64,000 nucleotides of DNA from Variovorax sp. S12S4 (GCF_023195515.1 NZ_JALPKR020000002.1:496001-560000), one strand, 5' to 3'. Shown: positions 42,959 through 52,248, counted from the first letter of the stretch. Program-made: numbers and translations. Notes: generated from the sequence alone by a model not told the origin.

Positions 42959-43651
42959 TCAGATCGCCACGAGCTGGCGCACGCCCTGCGCTTCCATGTC
43001 CTTGCCGAGGCCGCGCGCAATCACCTCGCCGCGCTCCATCACAAGGTAGTCGTCGGCCAGTTCCTGGGCAAAGTCGTAGTACTGCTCGCACAGCACGATG
43101 GCCATGTCGCCGCGATCGGCCAGCATGCGGATGACGCGGCCGATGTCCTTGATGATGCTGGGCTGGATGCCTTCGGTCGGCTCGTCGAGGATCAGCAGCT
43201 TGGGCTTGGGCGCCAGGGCACGCGCAATGGCAAGCTGCTGCTGCTGCCCGCCGGAGAGGTCGCCTCCCCGCCGGTTGATCATTTGCTTGAGCACGGGGAA
43301 CAGCTCGAACAGTTCCGACGGAATGGGCGTGCTGCCACTCTTGTAGGCGAGGCCCATGCGCAGGTTTTCCTCCACCGTGAGTCTTGAGAAGATCTCCCGG
43401 CCTTGGGGAACAAAGCCGATGCCGGCTCTTGCTCTTTCGTAGGGCGTGGTCTTTTGGATCGGCTTGCCTTCGAGTTCGATACTGCCGCTCTTGATGGGGA
43501 CCAGGCCCATCAACGACTTCAGAAGCGTTGTCTTGCCCACGCCGTTGCGGCCCAGCAGCACGGTGACCTTGCCGAGCGTTGCTTGGAAGCTCACGTCCCG
43601 CAGGATGTGGGAGCCGCCGTAGTACTGGTGGATGTTCTTGACTGTCAGCAT
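42959..43651 (-). CDS. urtE: Urea ABC transporter ATP-binding subunit UrtE
   Basis: 230 residues, LivF-like. Walker A GRNGVGKTTLLKSL, Q-loop region GFVPQGREIFSRLTVEENL, signature LSGGQQQQLAIARAL and Walker B LLILDEPTEGIQPS are intact. HQYYGGSHILRDVSF at the N-terminus is typical for UrtE. It is the last gene of urtABCDE, 12 bp behind urtD, and powers urea uptake together with UrtD. Confidence 0.96.
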   Translation of the reverse strand: MLTVKNIHQYYGGSHILRDVSFQATLGKVTVLLGRNGVGKTTLLKSLMGLVPIKSGSIELEGKPIQKTTPYERARAGIGFVPQGREIFSRLTVEENLRMGLAYKSGSTPIPSELFELFPVLKQMINRRGGDLSGGQQQQLAIARALAPKPKLLILDEPTEGIQPSIIKDIGRVIRMLADRGDMAIVLCEQYYDFAQELADDYLVMERGEVIARGLGKDMEAQGVRQLVAI

Positions 43652-43663
43652 GAAATCGATTCC

Positions 43664-44542
43664 TCAGCGGCCAAGATAAACCTCGATCACGCGCTCATCG
43701 GACTGCACTTCGTCCAACGTGCCTTGAGCGAGCACCGATCCATCGCACAGCACGGTCACGATCTCGGAAATGGTGCGGATGAAGCTCATGTCGTGCTCCA
43801 CCACCATCAGCGAGTGCTTGCCCTTGAGGGTGAGAAACAGCTCGGCGGTGCGCGCGGTTTCTTCGTCGGTCATGCCGGCGACGGGCTCGTCGAGCAGCAG
43901 CAGCTTCGGGTCTTGCATCAGCAGCATGCCGATTTCGAGCCATTGCTTCTGGCCGTGGCTCAGGTTGCCGGCCAGGCGCGACACGCTGTCAGCCAGGTGA
44001 ATGGTGTGCAGCACTTCGGCCAGCCGGTCGCTCTGCGCCGAGTCGAGCCTGAACAGCATCGACGCGCGAACGCCCTTGTTGGTCTTGAGCGCGAGCTCGA
44101 GGTTCTCGAACACGGTGAGATGCTCGAACACCGTCGGCTTCTGGAACTTGCGGCCGATGCCCAGTTGGGCAATGTCGGCCTCGCGGTGGCGCAGCAGGTC
44201 GATGGTGCTGCCGAAGAACACCGTGCCCGAGTCGGGCCGCGTCTTGCCGGTGATGATGTCCATCATCGTCGTCTTGCCCGCGCCGTTGGGGCCGATGATG
44301 CAGCGCAGCTCGCCCGGCGCAATATCGAGCGACAGCTTGTTGATCGCCTTGAAGCCGTCGAAGCTCACGCTCACGTCCTCAAGGTACAGGATGCGGCCGT
44401 GCGTGATGTCGACCTCGCCCGGCGTGGCAATGCGGCCGAAGCCGGCGGAACGACCGCCCGACTCGGTGCTGCCGCTCACGTAGTGCATGCCGTGGGCCCT
44501 TGCCGCGCGCTCGGCCCCGGCTTCCATCAGGTCGGGCGTCAT
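43664..44542 (-). CDS. urtD: Urea ABC transporter ATP-binding subunit UrtD
   Basis: 292 residues, LivG-like. Walker A GPNGAGKTTMMDIITG, signature LSHGQKQWLEIGMLL and Walker B LLLLDEPVAGMTDEE; the LSHGQKQWLEIGM signature is the version specific for UrtD. A 35-residue N-terminal extension precedes the domain. The start overlaps the urtC stop by 4 bp. Confidence 0.96.
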   Translation of the reverse strand: MTPDLMEAGAERAARAHGMHYVSGSTESGGRSAGFGRIATPGEVDITHGRILYLEDVSVSFDGFKAINKLSLDIAPGELRCIIGPNGAGKTTMMDIITGKTRPDSGTVFFGSTIDLLRHREADIAQLGIGRKFQKPTVFEHLTVFENLELALKTNKGVRASMLFRLDSAQSDRLAEVLHTIHLADSVSRLAGNLSHGQKQWLEIGMLLMQDPKLLLLDEPVAGMTDEETARTAELFLTLKGKHSLMVVEHDMSFIRTISEIVTVLCDGSVLAQGTLDEVQSDERVIEVYLGR

Positions 44543-45768
44543 GCGCGCGCTCCCTTCACTTCAGGCGCGAGCGGTGCATGCAGCGCCTCGGGCTCCATGC
44601 CCTGCGCGGCGGCCATGGCGCGCTGCGCTTCCTCGCGGCCGGCACTCGGTGCAGCGGGTGCCGCCTTCTCACGCGACAGCCATTTCTTCACCAGGCCCAC
44701 GATGCCGTTCGGCAGGAACAGCGTGACGGCAATGAACAACGCGCCAAGGAAGTACAGCCAGTACTCCGGGTACGCCACAGTGAGCCAGCTCTTCGCACCG
44801 TTGACGATGAAAGCGCCGATGATCGGCCCGATGAGCGTTGCGCGACCCCCCACGGCCGCCCAGATCGCGATCTCGATGGAGTTGGCCGCGCTCATCTCGC
44901 CCGGGTTGATGATGCCGACCTGCGGCACGTACAACGCACCGGCCACGCCGCACATGATGGCCGAGATGACCCAGATGGTGAGCTTGTAAGGCAGCGGGTT
45001 GTAGCCCGAGAACATCACGCGCGTTTCGGCATCGCGAATGGCTTGGAGCACGCGACCGAACTTGCTGCCGATGAGCCATTTGGCAAACAGGAAGAAGCCG
45101 AGCAGCGTGATGCCTGTGAGCGCGAAGAGCGTCATGCGCATTTCTTGCGTGGCAATCGGAATACCGAGGATGCGCTTGAAGTCGGTAAAGCCGTTGTTGC
45201 CGCCAAAGCCCGTCTCGTTGCGGAAGAACAGCAGCATCGCCGCAAAGGTCATCGCCTGCGTGATGATCGAGAAGTACACGCCCTTGATGCGCGAGCGGAA
45301 GGCGAAGAAGCCGAACACGAAGGCGATGAGGCCCGGCACCGCGACGATGAGGATCAGCGTGGCGATGAAGCTGTCGCTGAAGGTCCAGTGCCAAGGCAGC
45401 GTCTTCCAGTCGAGAAACACCATGAAGTCCGGCAGGTCGCTCTTGTAGTTGCCGTCGCGGCCGATCTGGCGCATGAGGTACATGCCCATCATGTAACCGC
45501 CCAGCGCAAAGAAGAGGCCATGGCCCAGCGAGAGGATGCCGGTGTAGCCCCAGATCAGGTCCATGGCCAGCGCGCAGATGGCGTAGCACATGATCTTGCC
45601 GACCAGCGCCACGGCGTAGTCGCTCATGTGCAGCGGGCTGCCGGCCGGCACCACCATGTTGAGCACCGGTGCCACGGCGCACACCACGATCAGCGTGACG
45701 AAGAAGGCTGTCCAGCCCTTGCCGCTCAACAGCGGCCCTTTGGTGGGAAGTACGACCTCGCTGCTCAT
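44539..45768 (-). CDS. urtC: Urea ABC transporter permease UrtC
   Basis: 409 residues with about ten membrane helices, LivM-like. DLIWGYTGILSLGHGLFFALGGYM and the cytoplasmic coupling loop AIRDAETRVMFSGYNPLPYK are characteristic. It forms the channel with UrtB in the inner membrane. It overlaps both neighbours by 4 bp, so translation of the block is coupled. Confidence 0.96.
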   Translation of the reverse strand: MSSEVVLPTKGPLLSGKGWTAFFVTLIVVCAVAPVLNMVVPAGSPLHMSDYAVALVGKIMCYAICALAMDLIWGYTGILSLGHGLFFALGGYMMGMYLMRQIGRDGNYKSDLPDFMVFLDWKTLPWHWTFSDSFIATLILIVAVPGLIAFVFGFFAFRSRIKGVYFSIITQAMTFAAMLLFFRNETGFGGNNGFTDFKRILGIPIATQEMRMTLFALTGITLLGFFLFAKWLIGSKFGRVLQAIRDAETRVMFSGYNPLPYKLTIWVISAIMCGVAGALYVPQVGIINPGEMSAANSIEIAIWAAVGGRATLIGPIIGAFIVNGAKSWLTVAYPEYWLYFLGALFIAVTLFLPNGIVGLVKKWLSREKAAPAAPSAGREEAQRAMAAAQGMEPEALHAPLAPEVKGARA

Positions 45769-47348
45769 GCCTCTGCGCTCCGGCCCTTCACGGCGAAGAT
45801 GCCCTGAGGTCTCTTTTGAATGAAGATGATGATGAAGACAAGCACCGCAATCTTCGCGAGCACCGCGCCCGCCCAGCCTTCGATGAACTTGTTGAGAATG
45901 CCGAGCCCCATGGCCGCATACACCGTGCCCGCGAGCTGGCCTACGCCGCCCATCACGACCACCATGAAGCTGTCGACGATGTAGCTCTGTCCGAGGTCAG
46001 GACCCACGTTGCCGATCTGACTCAGCGCACAGCCTGCGAGGCCGGCAATGCCGGAGCCGAGCGCGAAGGCATAGGTGTCGATGCGTGCCGTGTTCACGCC
46101 CATGCACGAGGCGATCGGGCGGTTCTGCGTGACGCCGCGCACGAACAGGCCGAGGCGCGTGCGGCCGATGAGCCAGCCCATCGCAAGCAGCACCAGCACT
46201 GCGAAGATGATGATGCAGATGCGGTTCCACGGCAGCGTGACGTTGCTCAGCATGGTGAAGCCGCCGCTCATCCAGCCGGGGTTTTCCACGCCGACGTTCT
46301 GCGCGCCGAAGAGCGTGCGCACGAGCTGCTGCAGCATCAGGCTGATGCCCCAGGTGGCGAGCAGCGTTTCGAGCGGGCGGCCGTAAAGAAAGCGGATCAC
46401 CCCGCGTTCGAGCACCGCACCGACGAGCGCCGACGCAAGGAACGCCACCGGAACGGCCGCCACCAGGTACCAGCCGAAGGCCGCCTCGGGCATGTAGCGC
46501 TGGAAGATGCCCTGCATCACGTAGGTGGCATAGGCGCCGATCATCATCAGCTCGCCGTGCGCCATGTTGATGACGCCCATCAGGCCGTAGGTAATGGCCA
46601 GGCCCAGCGCGGCGAGCAGCAGCACCGAGCCCAGGCTGATGCCGCTGAACACCGCGTTGATGCGGTCGCCCCACACCAGCGAGCCGTCGATGCTGGCAAT
46701 GGAAGCGACGATGGCGGCCTTGACGTCCGCTTCGGTCTCGTCGGCGAGCCGCTGGTTGAGCAGCAGCTTGGTGTCGGGGCTGCTGTTGGCGCCCAACTCC
46801 TTGGCCGCGGCGAGGCGCTTGGCCTTGTCGGCGCTGGTGAGCATGCTGGCGGCGCGCACCAGCTGGAGCTGCGCCTTGATGCCGGGGTTGGTCTCGGCGG
46901 CCAGCGCCTTCTCGACCATGGGCACGCGGGATTCGTCGGGCTCCTTGAAGAGCGCCTGCGCGGCTTCGGCGCGCACCGCGTCGTCCTTGCTGGTGAGCTT
47001 GAGCGCAGCCTGCGCGGCATCGAGCGCGCCGCGCATCAGGTTGTTGTTCACCACGTCCTCGGCGGTGTCGGGCACTTTCAGTTCGGCGCCGGTCACCGGG
47101 TCGTAGCCCTTGTCATCCTTCATCACGAAGACCTTGTCTTCGGTGTACTTGACCGCGTCTTCCGACATGGCCTGGATGAAAGCGGCGGTTTTTTCGTCGG
47201 CCGTGAGCACGGCCTTGTTGAGCGCGGTGATGCGCGATTCGGAATCGCCGGAGGCGATGGCCCTGGCTTCGTCGGCGGTCAACGCGTGAGCGGCCGTTGC
47301 CATGAGCAGCATGGCGGCGAGTGCGCAGTGAAGGGATCGTCGAAGCAT
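45765..47348 (-). CDS. urtB: Urea ABC transporter permease UrtB
   Basis: 527 residues. Like other UrtB proteins it has a ~200-residue extracytoplasmic N-terminal region behind a signal peptide (ending AHALTADEA), with repeated helical segments, before the LivH-like permease (GLMGVINMAHGELMMIGAYA, TRLGLFVRGVTQNRPIASCM, GNVGPDLGQSYIVDSFMVVV). It is separated from urtA by 145 bp that hold a large palindrome. Confidence 0.96.
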   Translation of the reverse strand: MLRRSLHCALAAMLLMATAAHALTADEARAIASGDSESRITALNKAVLTADEKTAAFIQAMSEDAVKYTEDKVFVMKDDKGYDPVTGAELKVPDTAEDVVNNNLMRGALDAAQAALKLTSKDDAVRAEAAQALFKEPDESRVPMVEKALAAETNPGIKAQLQLVRAASMLTSADKAKRLAAAKELGANSSPDTKLLLNQRLADETEADVKAAIVASIASIDGSLVWGDRINAVFSGISLGSVLLLAALGLAITYGLMGVINMAHGELMMIGAYATYVMQGIFQRYMPEAAFGWYLVAAVPVAFLASALVGAVLERGVIRFLYGRPLETLLATWGISLMLQQLVRTLFGAQNVGVENPGWMSGGFTMLSNVTLPWNRICIIIFAVLVLLAMGWLIGRTRLGLFVRGVTQNRPIASCMGVNTARIDTYAFALGSGIAGLAGCALSQIGNVGPDLGQSYIVDSFMVVVMGGVGQLAGTVYAAMGLGILNKFIEGWAGAVLAKIAVLVFIIIFIQKRPQGIFAVKGRSAEA

Positions 47349-47372
47349 TGTGAAAGTGGGAGTTGGGATTGG

Positions 47373-47484
47373 CTCCCTCCCTTCCGGGGAGGGTTGGGGT
47401 GGGGCACACGGCGCTCATTCAGGCGCAGTGACCAGATCGACCGCCGCTTGCCCCCACCCCTGCCCTCCCCCAGCGGGGAGGGAG
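47373..47484. repeat. Large imperfect palindrome between urtA and urtB
   Basis: The arm at 47373-47406 and the arm at 47449-47484 are reverse complements with few mismatches (about 35 bp each; both contain CTCCCTCCC, GGGGAGGG and GGGGTGGGG blocks). About 42 bp lie between them. Each arm can also fold on itself (CCCTCCC against GGGGAGGG). It resembles REP-like intergenic elements and would form a strong hairpin in the urt transcript. Confidence 0.7.
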
Positions 47485-47493
47485 AAAACACGC

Positions 47494-48762
47494 TTACAGC
47501 GACTTGCCGGCCGGCTGATCCGGCTTCTTGTCGTTGCCTTCGATATACGGGCTCCACGGCTTGGCCTTGACCGGGCCCGGCGTCTTCCACACCACGCTGA
47601 ACTGGCCGTCGGCCTTGATCTCGCCGATGAACACGCTCTTGTGCAGGTGATGGTTCTTCTCGTCCATCTTCGAGACGATGCCCGAAGGAGCAGTGAAAGT
47701 CTGGCCGGCCATGGCGGCAATCACCTTGTCGGTGTCCGTGCTCTTGGCCTTCTCGACGGCCTGCTTCCACATGTGGATGCCGATCCAGGTGGCTTCCATC
47801 GGGTCGTTGGTGAGCGGCTTGTCCTTGTGGCCGGCGATGTTCTTGGCCTTGGCGTAGTCGCCCCACTGCTTGATGAACGCCGTGTTGGTCGGGTTCTTGA
47901 TCGACATGAAGTAGTTCCATGCGGCCAAGTGGCCGACCAGCGGCTTGGTGTCCACGCCGCGCAGTTCTTCTTCGCCTACCGAGAAGGCCACCACTGGCAC
48001 GTCCTTGGCCTTCAGGCCGGCGTTGCCGAGTTCCTTGTAGAAGGGCACGTTGGAGTCGCCGTTGATGGTCGACACCACGGCCGTCTTGCCGCCGGCCGAG
48101 AACTTCTTGATGTCGGCGACGATGGTCTGGTAGTCGCTGTGGCCGAAGGGGGTGTACTTCTCGTCGATGTCGGTGTCCTTCACGCCCTTGCTCTTCAGGT
48201 AGGCGCGCAGGATCTTGTTGGTGGTGCGGGGGTACACGTAGTCGGTGCCCAGCAGCACCCAGCGCTTGGCGCCGCCGCCTTCCTTGCTCATCAGGTAGTC
48301 GACGGCCGGAATGGCTTGCTGGTTGGGCGCGGCGCCGGTGTAGAACACGTTCTTGGAGAGCTCTTCGCCTTCGTATTGCACGGGGTAGAACAGCAGGCCG
48401 TTCATTTCCTCGACCACCGGCAGCACCGACTTGCGCGACACCGAGGTCCAGCAGCCGAAGATCACCGAAACCTTGTCCTGGCCGAGCAGTTGCTTGGTCT
48501 TTTCGGCGAACAGGGGCCAGTTGGAAGCGGGGTCGACCACCACGGGCTCGAGCTGCTTGCCCAGCACGCCGCCCTTCTTGTTGATGTCTTCAATGGCCAT
48601 CAGCACCGTGTCTTTCAACACGGTTTCAGAAATGGCCATCGTGCCCGACAGCGAGTGCAGCACGCCGACCTTGATGGTGTCGGCAGCGAATGCCGGCGCA
48701 GCGGAGATGCTGGCCAGGGCGACGGCGGCGGTGAGCGCCTTGAGGGTGAAACGACGTTGCAT
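47494..48762 (-). CDS. urtA: Urea ABC transporter substrate-binding protein UrtA
   Basis: 422 residues with a signal peptide of about 26 residues (ending APAFAAD). The mature part starts TIKVGVLHSLSGTMAISE and shows FGCWTSVSRKSVLPVVEE, NGLLFYPVQYEGEE, VYPRTTNKILRAYL and EATWIGIHMWKQAVE, all characteristic of UrtA. AGGAG lies before the ATG. It binds urea in the periplasm. The urt genes in this group are normally under nitrogen control. Confidence 0.97.
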   Translation of the reverse strand: MQRRFTLKALTAAVALASISAAPAFAADTIKVGVLHSLSGTMAISETVLKDTVLMAIEDINKKGGVLGKQLEPVVVDPASNWPLFAEKTKQLLGQDKVSVIFGCWTSVSRKSVLPVVEEMNGLLFYPVQYEGEELSKNVFYTGAAPNQQAIPAVDYLMSKEGGGAKRWVLLGTDYVYPRTTNKILRAYLKSKGVKDTDIDEKYTPFGHSDYQTIVADIKKFSAGGKTAVVSTINGDSNVPFYKELGNAGLKAKDVPVVAFSVGEEELRGVDTKPLVGHLAAWNYFMSIKNPTNTAFIKQWGDYAKAKNIAGHKDKPLTNDPMEATWIGIHMWKQAVEKAKSTDTDKVIAAMAGQTFTAPSGIVSKMDEKNHHLHKSVFIGEIKADGQFSVVWKTPGPVKAKPWSPYIEGNDKKPDQPAGKSL

Positions 48763-48853
48763 GTGGAACTCCTGCTCCGGGGTGGTTGAAACCTTGTCGC
48801 CGGGCTCGCCGGACGATGGAGGGGAGTCTGCGGATTCGACCGCGCGCGAGAAA

Positions 48854-48869
48854 TACGCCGGGTGGCGTA
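48854..48869. promoter_or_regulatory. Perfect inverted repeat TACGCC-N4-GGCGTA upstream of urtA
   Basis: TACGCC at 48854-48859 and GGCGTA at 48864-48869 form a perfect 6-4-6 dyad about 92 bp before the urtA start, in the 142-bp gap behind the esterase gene. It is a candidate operator for the urea operon; I do not recognise the binding protein. Confidence 0.4.
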
Positions 48870-48904
48870 CACGGAGGTATTCAGGGCAGCAGCCCCGGCC
48901 CGCC

Positions 48905-49972
48905 TTAACGTCCCGGTGTCAGGTCAAGCTCCGGCGCCTCGCGCTTGAATTGCGCCGCCGCAAAGGCCCAGACCATCCGCGTGGCATCCGGCCCGGCCGG
49001 GTCGCTGAAAAGCAGGCTGGCCTTGCCGCCGCTCCACGCGTGGCCCAAACCCGCAATCTCGCACAGCGTGACCAGCGTGCGGCCCTTGCGGCGGAACTGG
49101 GTCACCCGCATGGGGTGCCGCTTGCCGCGCTGGAGCGTGCGCGCGAGCCCCGGCTTTGCGCCCACCGCCGTGGCCCACACGGCCGCACTGTTGACGGCGT
49201 TGCTCGGCGCCACCACGGCATCGGCATCGCCGTGCAGCACCAGCATCGGCGGCAATGTCGCGAAGACTGCGGCGGCGCCCATCGCCTTGCCGACCGCGGT
49301 GGAGGGCATGGGCGGCGTGTGCTGGCCGCGCATCGCGCCCAGCGCGGTGGCCGAAGATTTCGCGGCGCCCGGCGCCACGCCCGAATGCATGACCACAGCG
49401 CGGAATCGCAGCGGGTAGCGGGTTGCCAGCAATGCCGCCATGCTGGCCCCGGCCGAGAGGCCAGCCAGCGCGATGCGCTCGCGGTCTACCGGATACAGCA
49501 CGCAGGCCTGGTCGATGGCCGCCATCAGCGTGGCCGCTTCGGCGTCGGCCTTGCCCGAGCGCCGCTCGTACCAGTTCCAGCAGCCTTGCGGATGGGCCAG
49601 CCTGTCTTGTTCCAGGTAGAGCACCAGGAAGCGTTGCCGCACCGCGAGCGCGTTCATGCGCGTGCTGGCCGCAAAGTCGCGGCCGGTCTGGCCGCAGCCG
49701 TGCAGCATGACCATGAGCGGCAGCCTTTCGCCGGGCTTCAGCTTCAGGTCGGCCGGGCGAAACAGGTGATAGCCCCGTGCGCCGCCCGGGCCCAGCGCCA
49801 TGCCGCTGAGCCAGTCGCCCCGGCCCGGCGGCGGCTTGAGGCGCTTGGCGGTGGCGCGCTGCACCTGCCCCGTCACGCGCTTGCTGTTGCTCAGCGTGAG
49901 CTTGGTCAGGGCCTTCAGGTTGCGCTCGTAGGCGCGGGCGAAGAGAGAAGCAGTGGTGGAGCGGCGAACCAT
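48905..49972 (-). CDS. PHB-depolymerase-family esterase (LpqC-like)
   Basis: 355 residues. LMVMLHGCGQTGRDFA is the oxyanion-hole signature, the nucleophile is Ser173 in AGLSAGAS, and LHGDADAVV and GLGHAWSGG supply the Asp and His. CWNWYERRSGKADAEA is typical of the esterase PHB branch. No clear signal peptide was seen; a basic N-terminal stretch of ~60 residues precedes the domain, so it may be intracellular. The substrate may be a short polyester or an aromatic ester. Confidence 0.9.
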   Translation of the reverse strand: MVRRSTTASLFARAYERNLKALTKLTLSNSKRVTGQVQRATAKRLKPPPGRGDWLSGMALGPGGARGYHLFRPADLKLKPGERLPLMVMLHGCGQTGRDFAASTRMNALAVRQRFLVLYLEQDRLAHPQGCWNWYERRSGKADAEAATLMAAIDQACVLYPVDRERIALAGLSAGASMAALLATRYPLRFRAVVMHSGVAPGAAKSSATALGAMRGQHTPPMPSTAVGKAMGAAAVFATLPPMLVLHGDADAVVAPSNAVNSAAVWATAVGAKPGLARTLQRGKRHPMRVTQFRRKGRTLVTLCEIAGLGHAWSGGKASLLFSDPAGPDATRMVWAFAAAQFKREAPELDLTPGR

Positions 49973-50042
49973 GGGCGCAGTGTGAAGGCAAAGCGCCGGG
50001 CGTCCAAACGGCCGATCAAGACCTGGTGCCCCGCTCCCCGCT

Positions 50043-50963
50043 TCAGTAGATCTCCGGCACCATCATGCTCGCCGGCACCGGCTGGCGCAGGTAGTCGGCG
50101 TGGCGCTCCCGTGCGGGCAGTTGGACCGGCGGATGCGCCACCTCCTGGTAGGGCAACTGGCCCAACAGGTGGCTGATGCAGTTGAGCCGCGCCTTCTTCT
50201 TGTCGACCGCCTGCACCACCCACCAGGGCGCCTCGGGAATGTGCGTGCGCTCCAGCATGATTTCCTTGGCCTTGGTGTATTCCTCCCAACGGCGGCGGCT
50301 TTCGAGGTCCATGGGGCTCAGCTTCCATTGCTTGAGCGGATCGTGAATGCGCCCGAGAAAGCGCATGTGCTGCTCGTCGTCGGTAATGGAGAACCAGTAC
50401 TTGATGAGCTTGATGCCCGAGCGCACCAGCATCTTTTCGAACTCCGGCACGGTGCGGAAGAACTCTTCGTACTCGTCGTCGGTGCAAAAGCCCATCACGC
50501 GCTCGACGCCGGCGCGGTTGTACCAGCTGCGGTCGAACAGCACCATTTCGCCGGCCGCCGGCAGGTGCGCGGCATAGCGCTGAAAGTACCACTGGGTGCG
50601 TTCGCGGTCGTTGGGCGCCGGCAGCGCGGCCACGCGCGCCACGCGCGGGTTCAGCCGCTGGGTAATGCGCTTGATCACGCCGCCCTTGCCGGCCGCGTCG
50701 CGGCCTTCGAAAAGAATGACCACCTTCTGCTTGCTGTGCTGCACCCAGTCCTGCAGCTTCACCAGTTCGCCCTGCAGGCGGAACAGCTCCTTGAAGTAGG
50801 CCTGCCGCGCGGCCTTGTCGGTGGCGCGGGCGGCGGGGTCGAGGTCGCCGATGTCGCGGTCTTCGATCTCCAGCTCGAGCTCCTCGTCATAGCTGTCGAT
50901 CAAATCGCGGGCGATGCGTTGCATCAGGTCTTCGTGGTCTGGAAGTGCGCTCGTCAGCATCAT
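50043..50963 (-). CDS. ppk2: Polyphosphate kinase 2 (PPK2)
   Basis: 306 residues from the ATG at 50963 (the next codon is also ATG). The PPK2 marks are present: Walker A GRDAAGKGG (87-95), LPAPNDRERTQWYFQRY, Walker B FDRSWYNRAG (Asp144), and the lid region with SPMDLESRRRWEEYTKAK. The length and SPMDLESR motif fit class I, which phosphorylates nucleoside diphosphates from polyphosphate. It is divergent from the CorA-like gene. Confidence 0.94.
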   Translation of the reverse strand: MMLTSALPDHEDLMQRIARDLIDSYDEELELEIEDRDIGDLDPAARATDKAARQAYFKELFRLQGELVKLQDWVQHSKQKVVILFEGRDAAGKGGVIKRITQRLNPRVARVAALPAPNDRERTQWYFQRYAAHLPAAGEMVLFDRSWYNRAGVERVMGFCTDDEYEEFFRTVPEFEKMLVRSGIKLIKYWFSITDDEQHMRFLGRIHDPLKQWKLSPMDLESRRRWEEYTKAKEIMLERTHIPEAPWWVVQAVDKKKARLNCISHLLGQLPYQEVAHPPVQLPARERHADYLRQPVPASMMVPEIY

Positions 50964-51116
50964 GGCTAGGAAAGAGAGAGGTGTGAGGTGGATCAAGGCA
51001 TGCTGCACGCAGCGTATGACCGTTGCGTGACGAATTGGCGTCGGCGGACACGAGGTTGTCATATAGGTCGAACACCATCTGGCAAACCCCTTTGGCTTTC
51101 CTGATCCACACGCACC

Positions 51117-52151
51117 TTGCCGGCACTCCATGACCTGGCCGCCAATTCGTACGGCGGCGACGAAGCCGGGCTGATCTGCGGCTATTTGTTCGACGCCGCC
51201 GCGCCGGAGCCCGTGCGGGCGATCGACTCGGCGCAGGCCGCGGCCTGGCTGGACACCGGCGCGCCGCCCTCGTCAGACTCCGCATTCTTGTGGTTGCACT
51301 TCAACCTGAGCCATGCCCAGGCCGAGCGCTGGCTGCTGCGTCATGCGCAGCTCTCCGACACTTTTTATGAAGCGCTGCACGAGGGCCTGCCCTCCACGCG
51401 CATCGAACGCGCCGACGATTCGCTGATTGCCGTCATCAACGACGTGCACTTCGAGTTCAGCTTCGAGCCCTCGGACATCTCCACGCTCTGGATCAGCGTG
51501 GGGCCGCGCCTGGTGGTGACGGCGCGCGCCAAGCCGCTGCGCTCGGTCGACGCGCTGCGAACGGCGGTCAAGGCCGGAGACGCGCCGCGCTCGAGCACCG
51601 AACTGCTCGAGCACCTGCTGCGCGCCCAAGCCGACGTGCTGGTGAAGATCGTGCGCGGCGTTACTTCGCGCATCGACCGCATCGAGGATGAGCTGCTGGC
51701 CGGCCGGCTCGACCACAAGCGTGCGCGGCTCGGGGTGCTGCGCCGGCTGCTGGTGCGGCTGCAGCGGCTGCTGGCGCCGGAACCCGCCGCCCTCTTCCGC
51801 CTGCTGCAAGGGCCGCCGGCCTGGATGGCCGAGCCCGATGCGCAAGAACTGCGCGGCTCCACCGAAGAATTTTCGGTGGTGCTGCGCGACATGCAGGCAC
51901 TGCAGGAGCGCATCAAGCTGCTGCAGGAAGAAATTGCAGCCAACGTCAACGAGGACAACAACCGCAGCCTGTTCGTGCTGACGGTGGTGACCGTGCTCGC
52001 GCTGCCCATCAATATCCTTGCCGGCCTGTTCGGAATGAACGTGGGCGGTATTCCGTTGGCCGAGCACAAGTACGGGTTCTGGATCGTGGTGGCCATCGTC
52101 GCCAGCTTTACCGCGGTGGCCGCATGGACGGCTTTTCGCAAGAAGCGCTAA
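51117..52151 (+). CDS. CorA-family divalent cation transporter (ZntB-like)
   Basis: 344 residues with a TTG start that has no good ribosome-binding site; the exact start is uncertain. The long cytoplasmic part (AFLWLHFNLSHAQAERWL, ISVGPRLVVTARAKPL) leads into a coiled helix and two C-terminal membrane helices with the signature FGMNVGG. The GMN motif defines CorA/ZntB channels for Mg or Zn; the sequence is nearer to ZntB. The pore is a pentamer in the inner membrane. Confidence 0.9.
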   Translation: MPALHDLAANSYGGDEAGLICGYLFDAAAPEPVRAIDSAQAAAWLDTGAPPSSDSAFLWLHFNLSHAQAERWLLRHAQLSDTFYEALHEGLPSTRIERADDSLIAVINDVHFEFSFEPSDISTLWISVGPRLVVTARAKPLRSVDALRTAVKAGDAPRSSTELLEHLLRAQADVLVKIVRGVTSRIDRIEDELLAGRLDHKRARLGVLRRLLVRLQRLLAPEPAALFRLLQGPPAWMAEPDAQELRGSTEEFSVVLRDMQALQERIKLLQEEIAANVNEDNNRSLFVLTVVTVLALPINILAGLFGMNVGGIPLAEHKYGFWIVVAIVASFTAVAAWTAFRKKR

Positions 52152-52173
52152 GCCGCATCGGCCGCGGTAGTAA

Positions 52174-52192
52174 TGCTATTTATTTAATAGCA
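52174..52192. repeat. AT-rich hairpin TGCTATT-N5-AATAGCA
   Basis: A perfect 7-bp stem around TATTT lies 22 bp after the CorA-like stop, in an island of AT-rich DNA; AATAGCA recurs shortly after as CAATAGCA. There is no T tract. It may be a terminator remnant or a family-specific repeat. Confidence 0.4.
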
Positions 52193-52236
52193 ACCACAAT
52201 AGCATCCATGCGCCCGCATCGGTGTTGCAGACCCAA

Positions 52237-52248
52237 TAGAATGATCAT
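52237..52248 (+). promoter_or_regulatory. -10 box directly before the PHP phosphatase start
   Basis: TAGAAT (52237-52242) matches TATAAT in five of six positions and lies exactly 6 nt before the GTG at 52249; no ribosome-binding site intervenes. This predicts a leaderless transcript. Confidence 0.5.

Noticed and set aside
48431..50176. A plus-strand open frame across urtA, its promoter and the esterase
   Set aside because: Low-complexity Arg/Ala translation, and it crosses two well-supported minus-strand genes.
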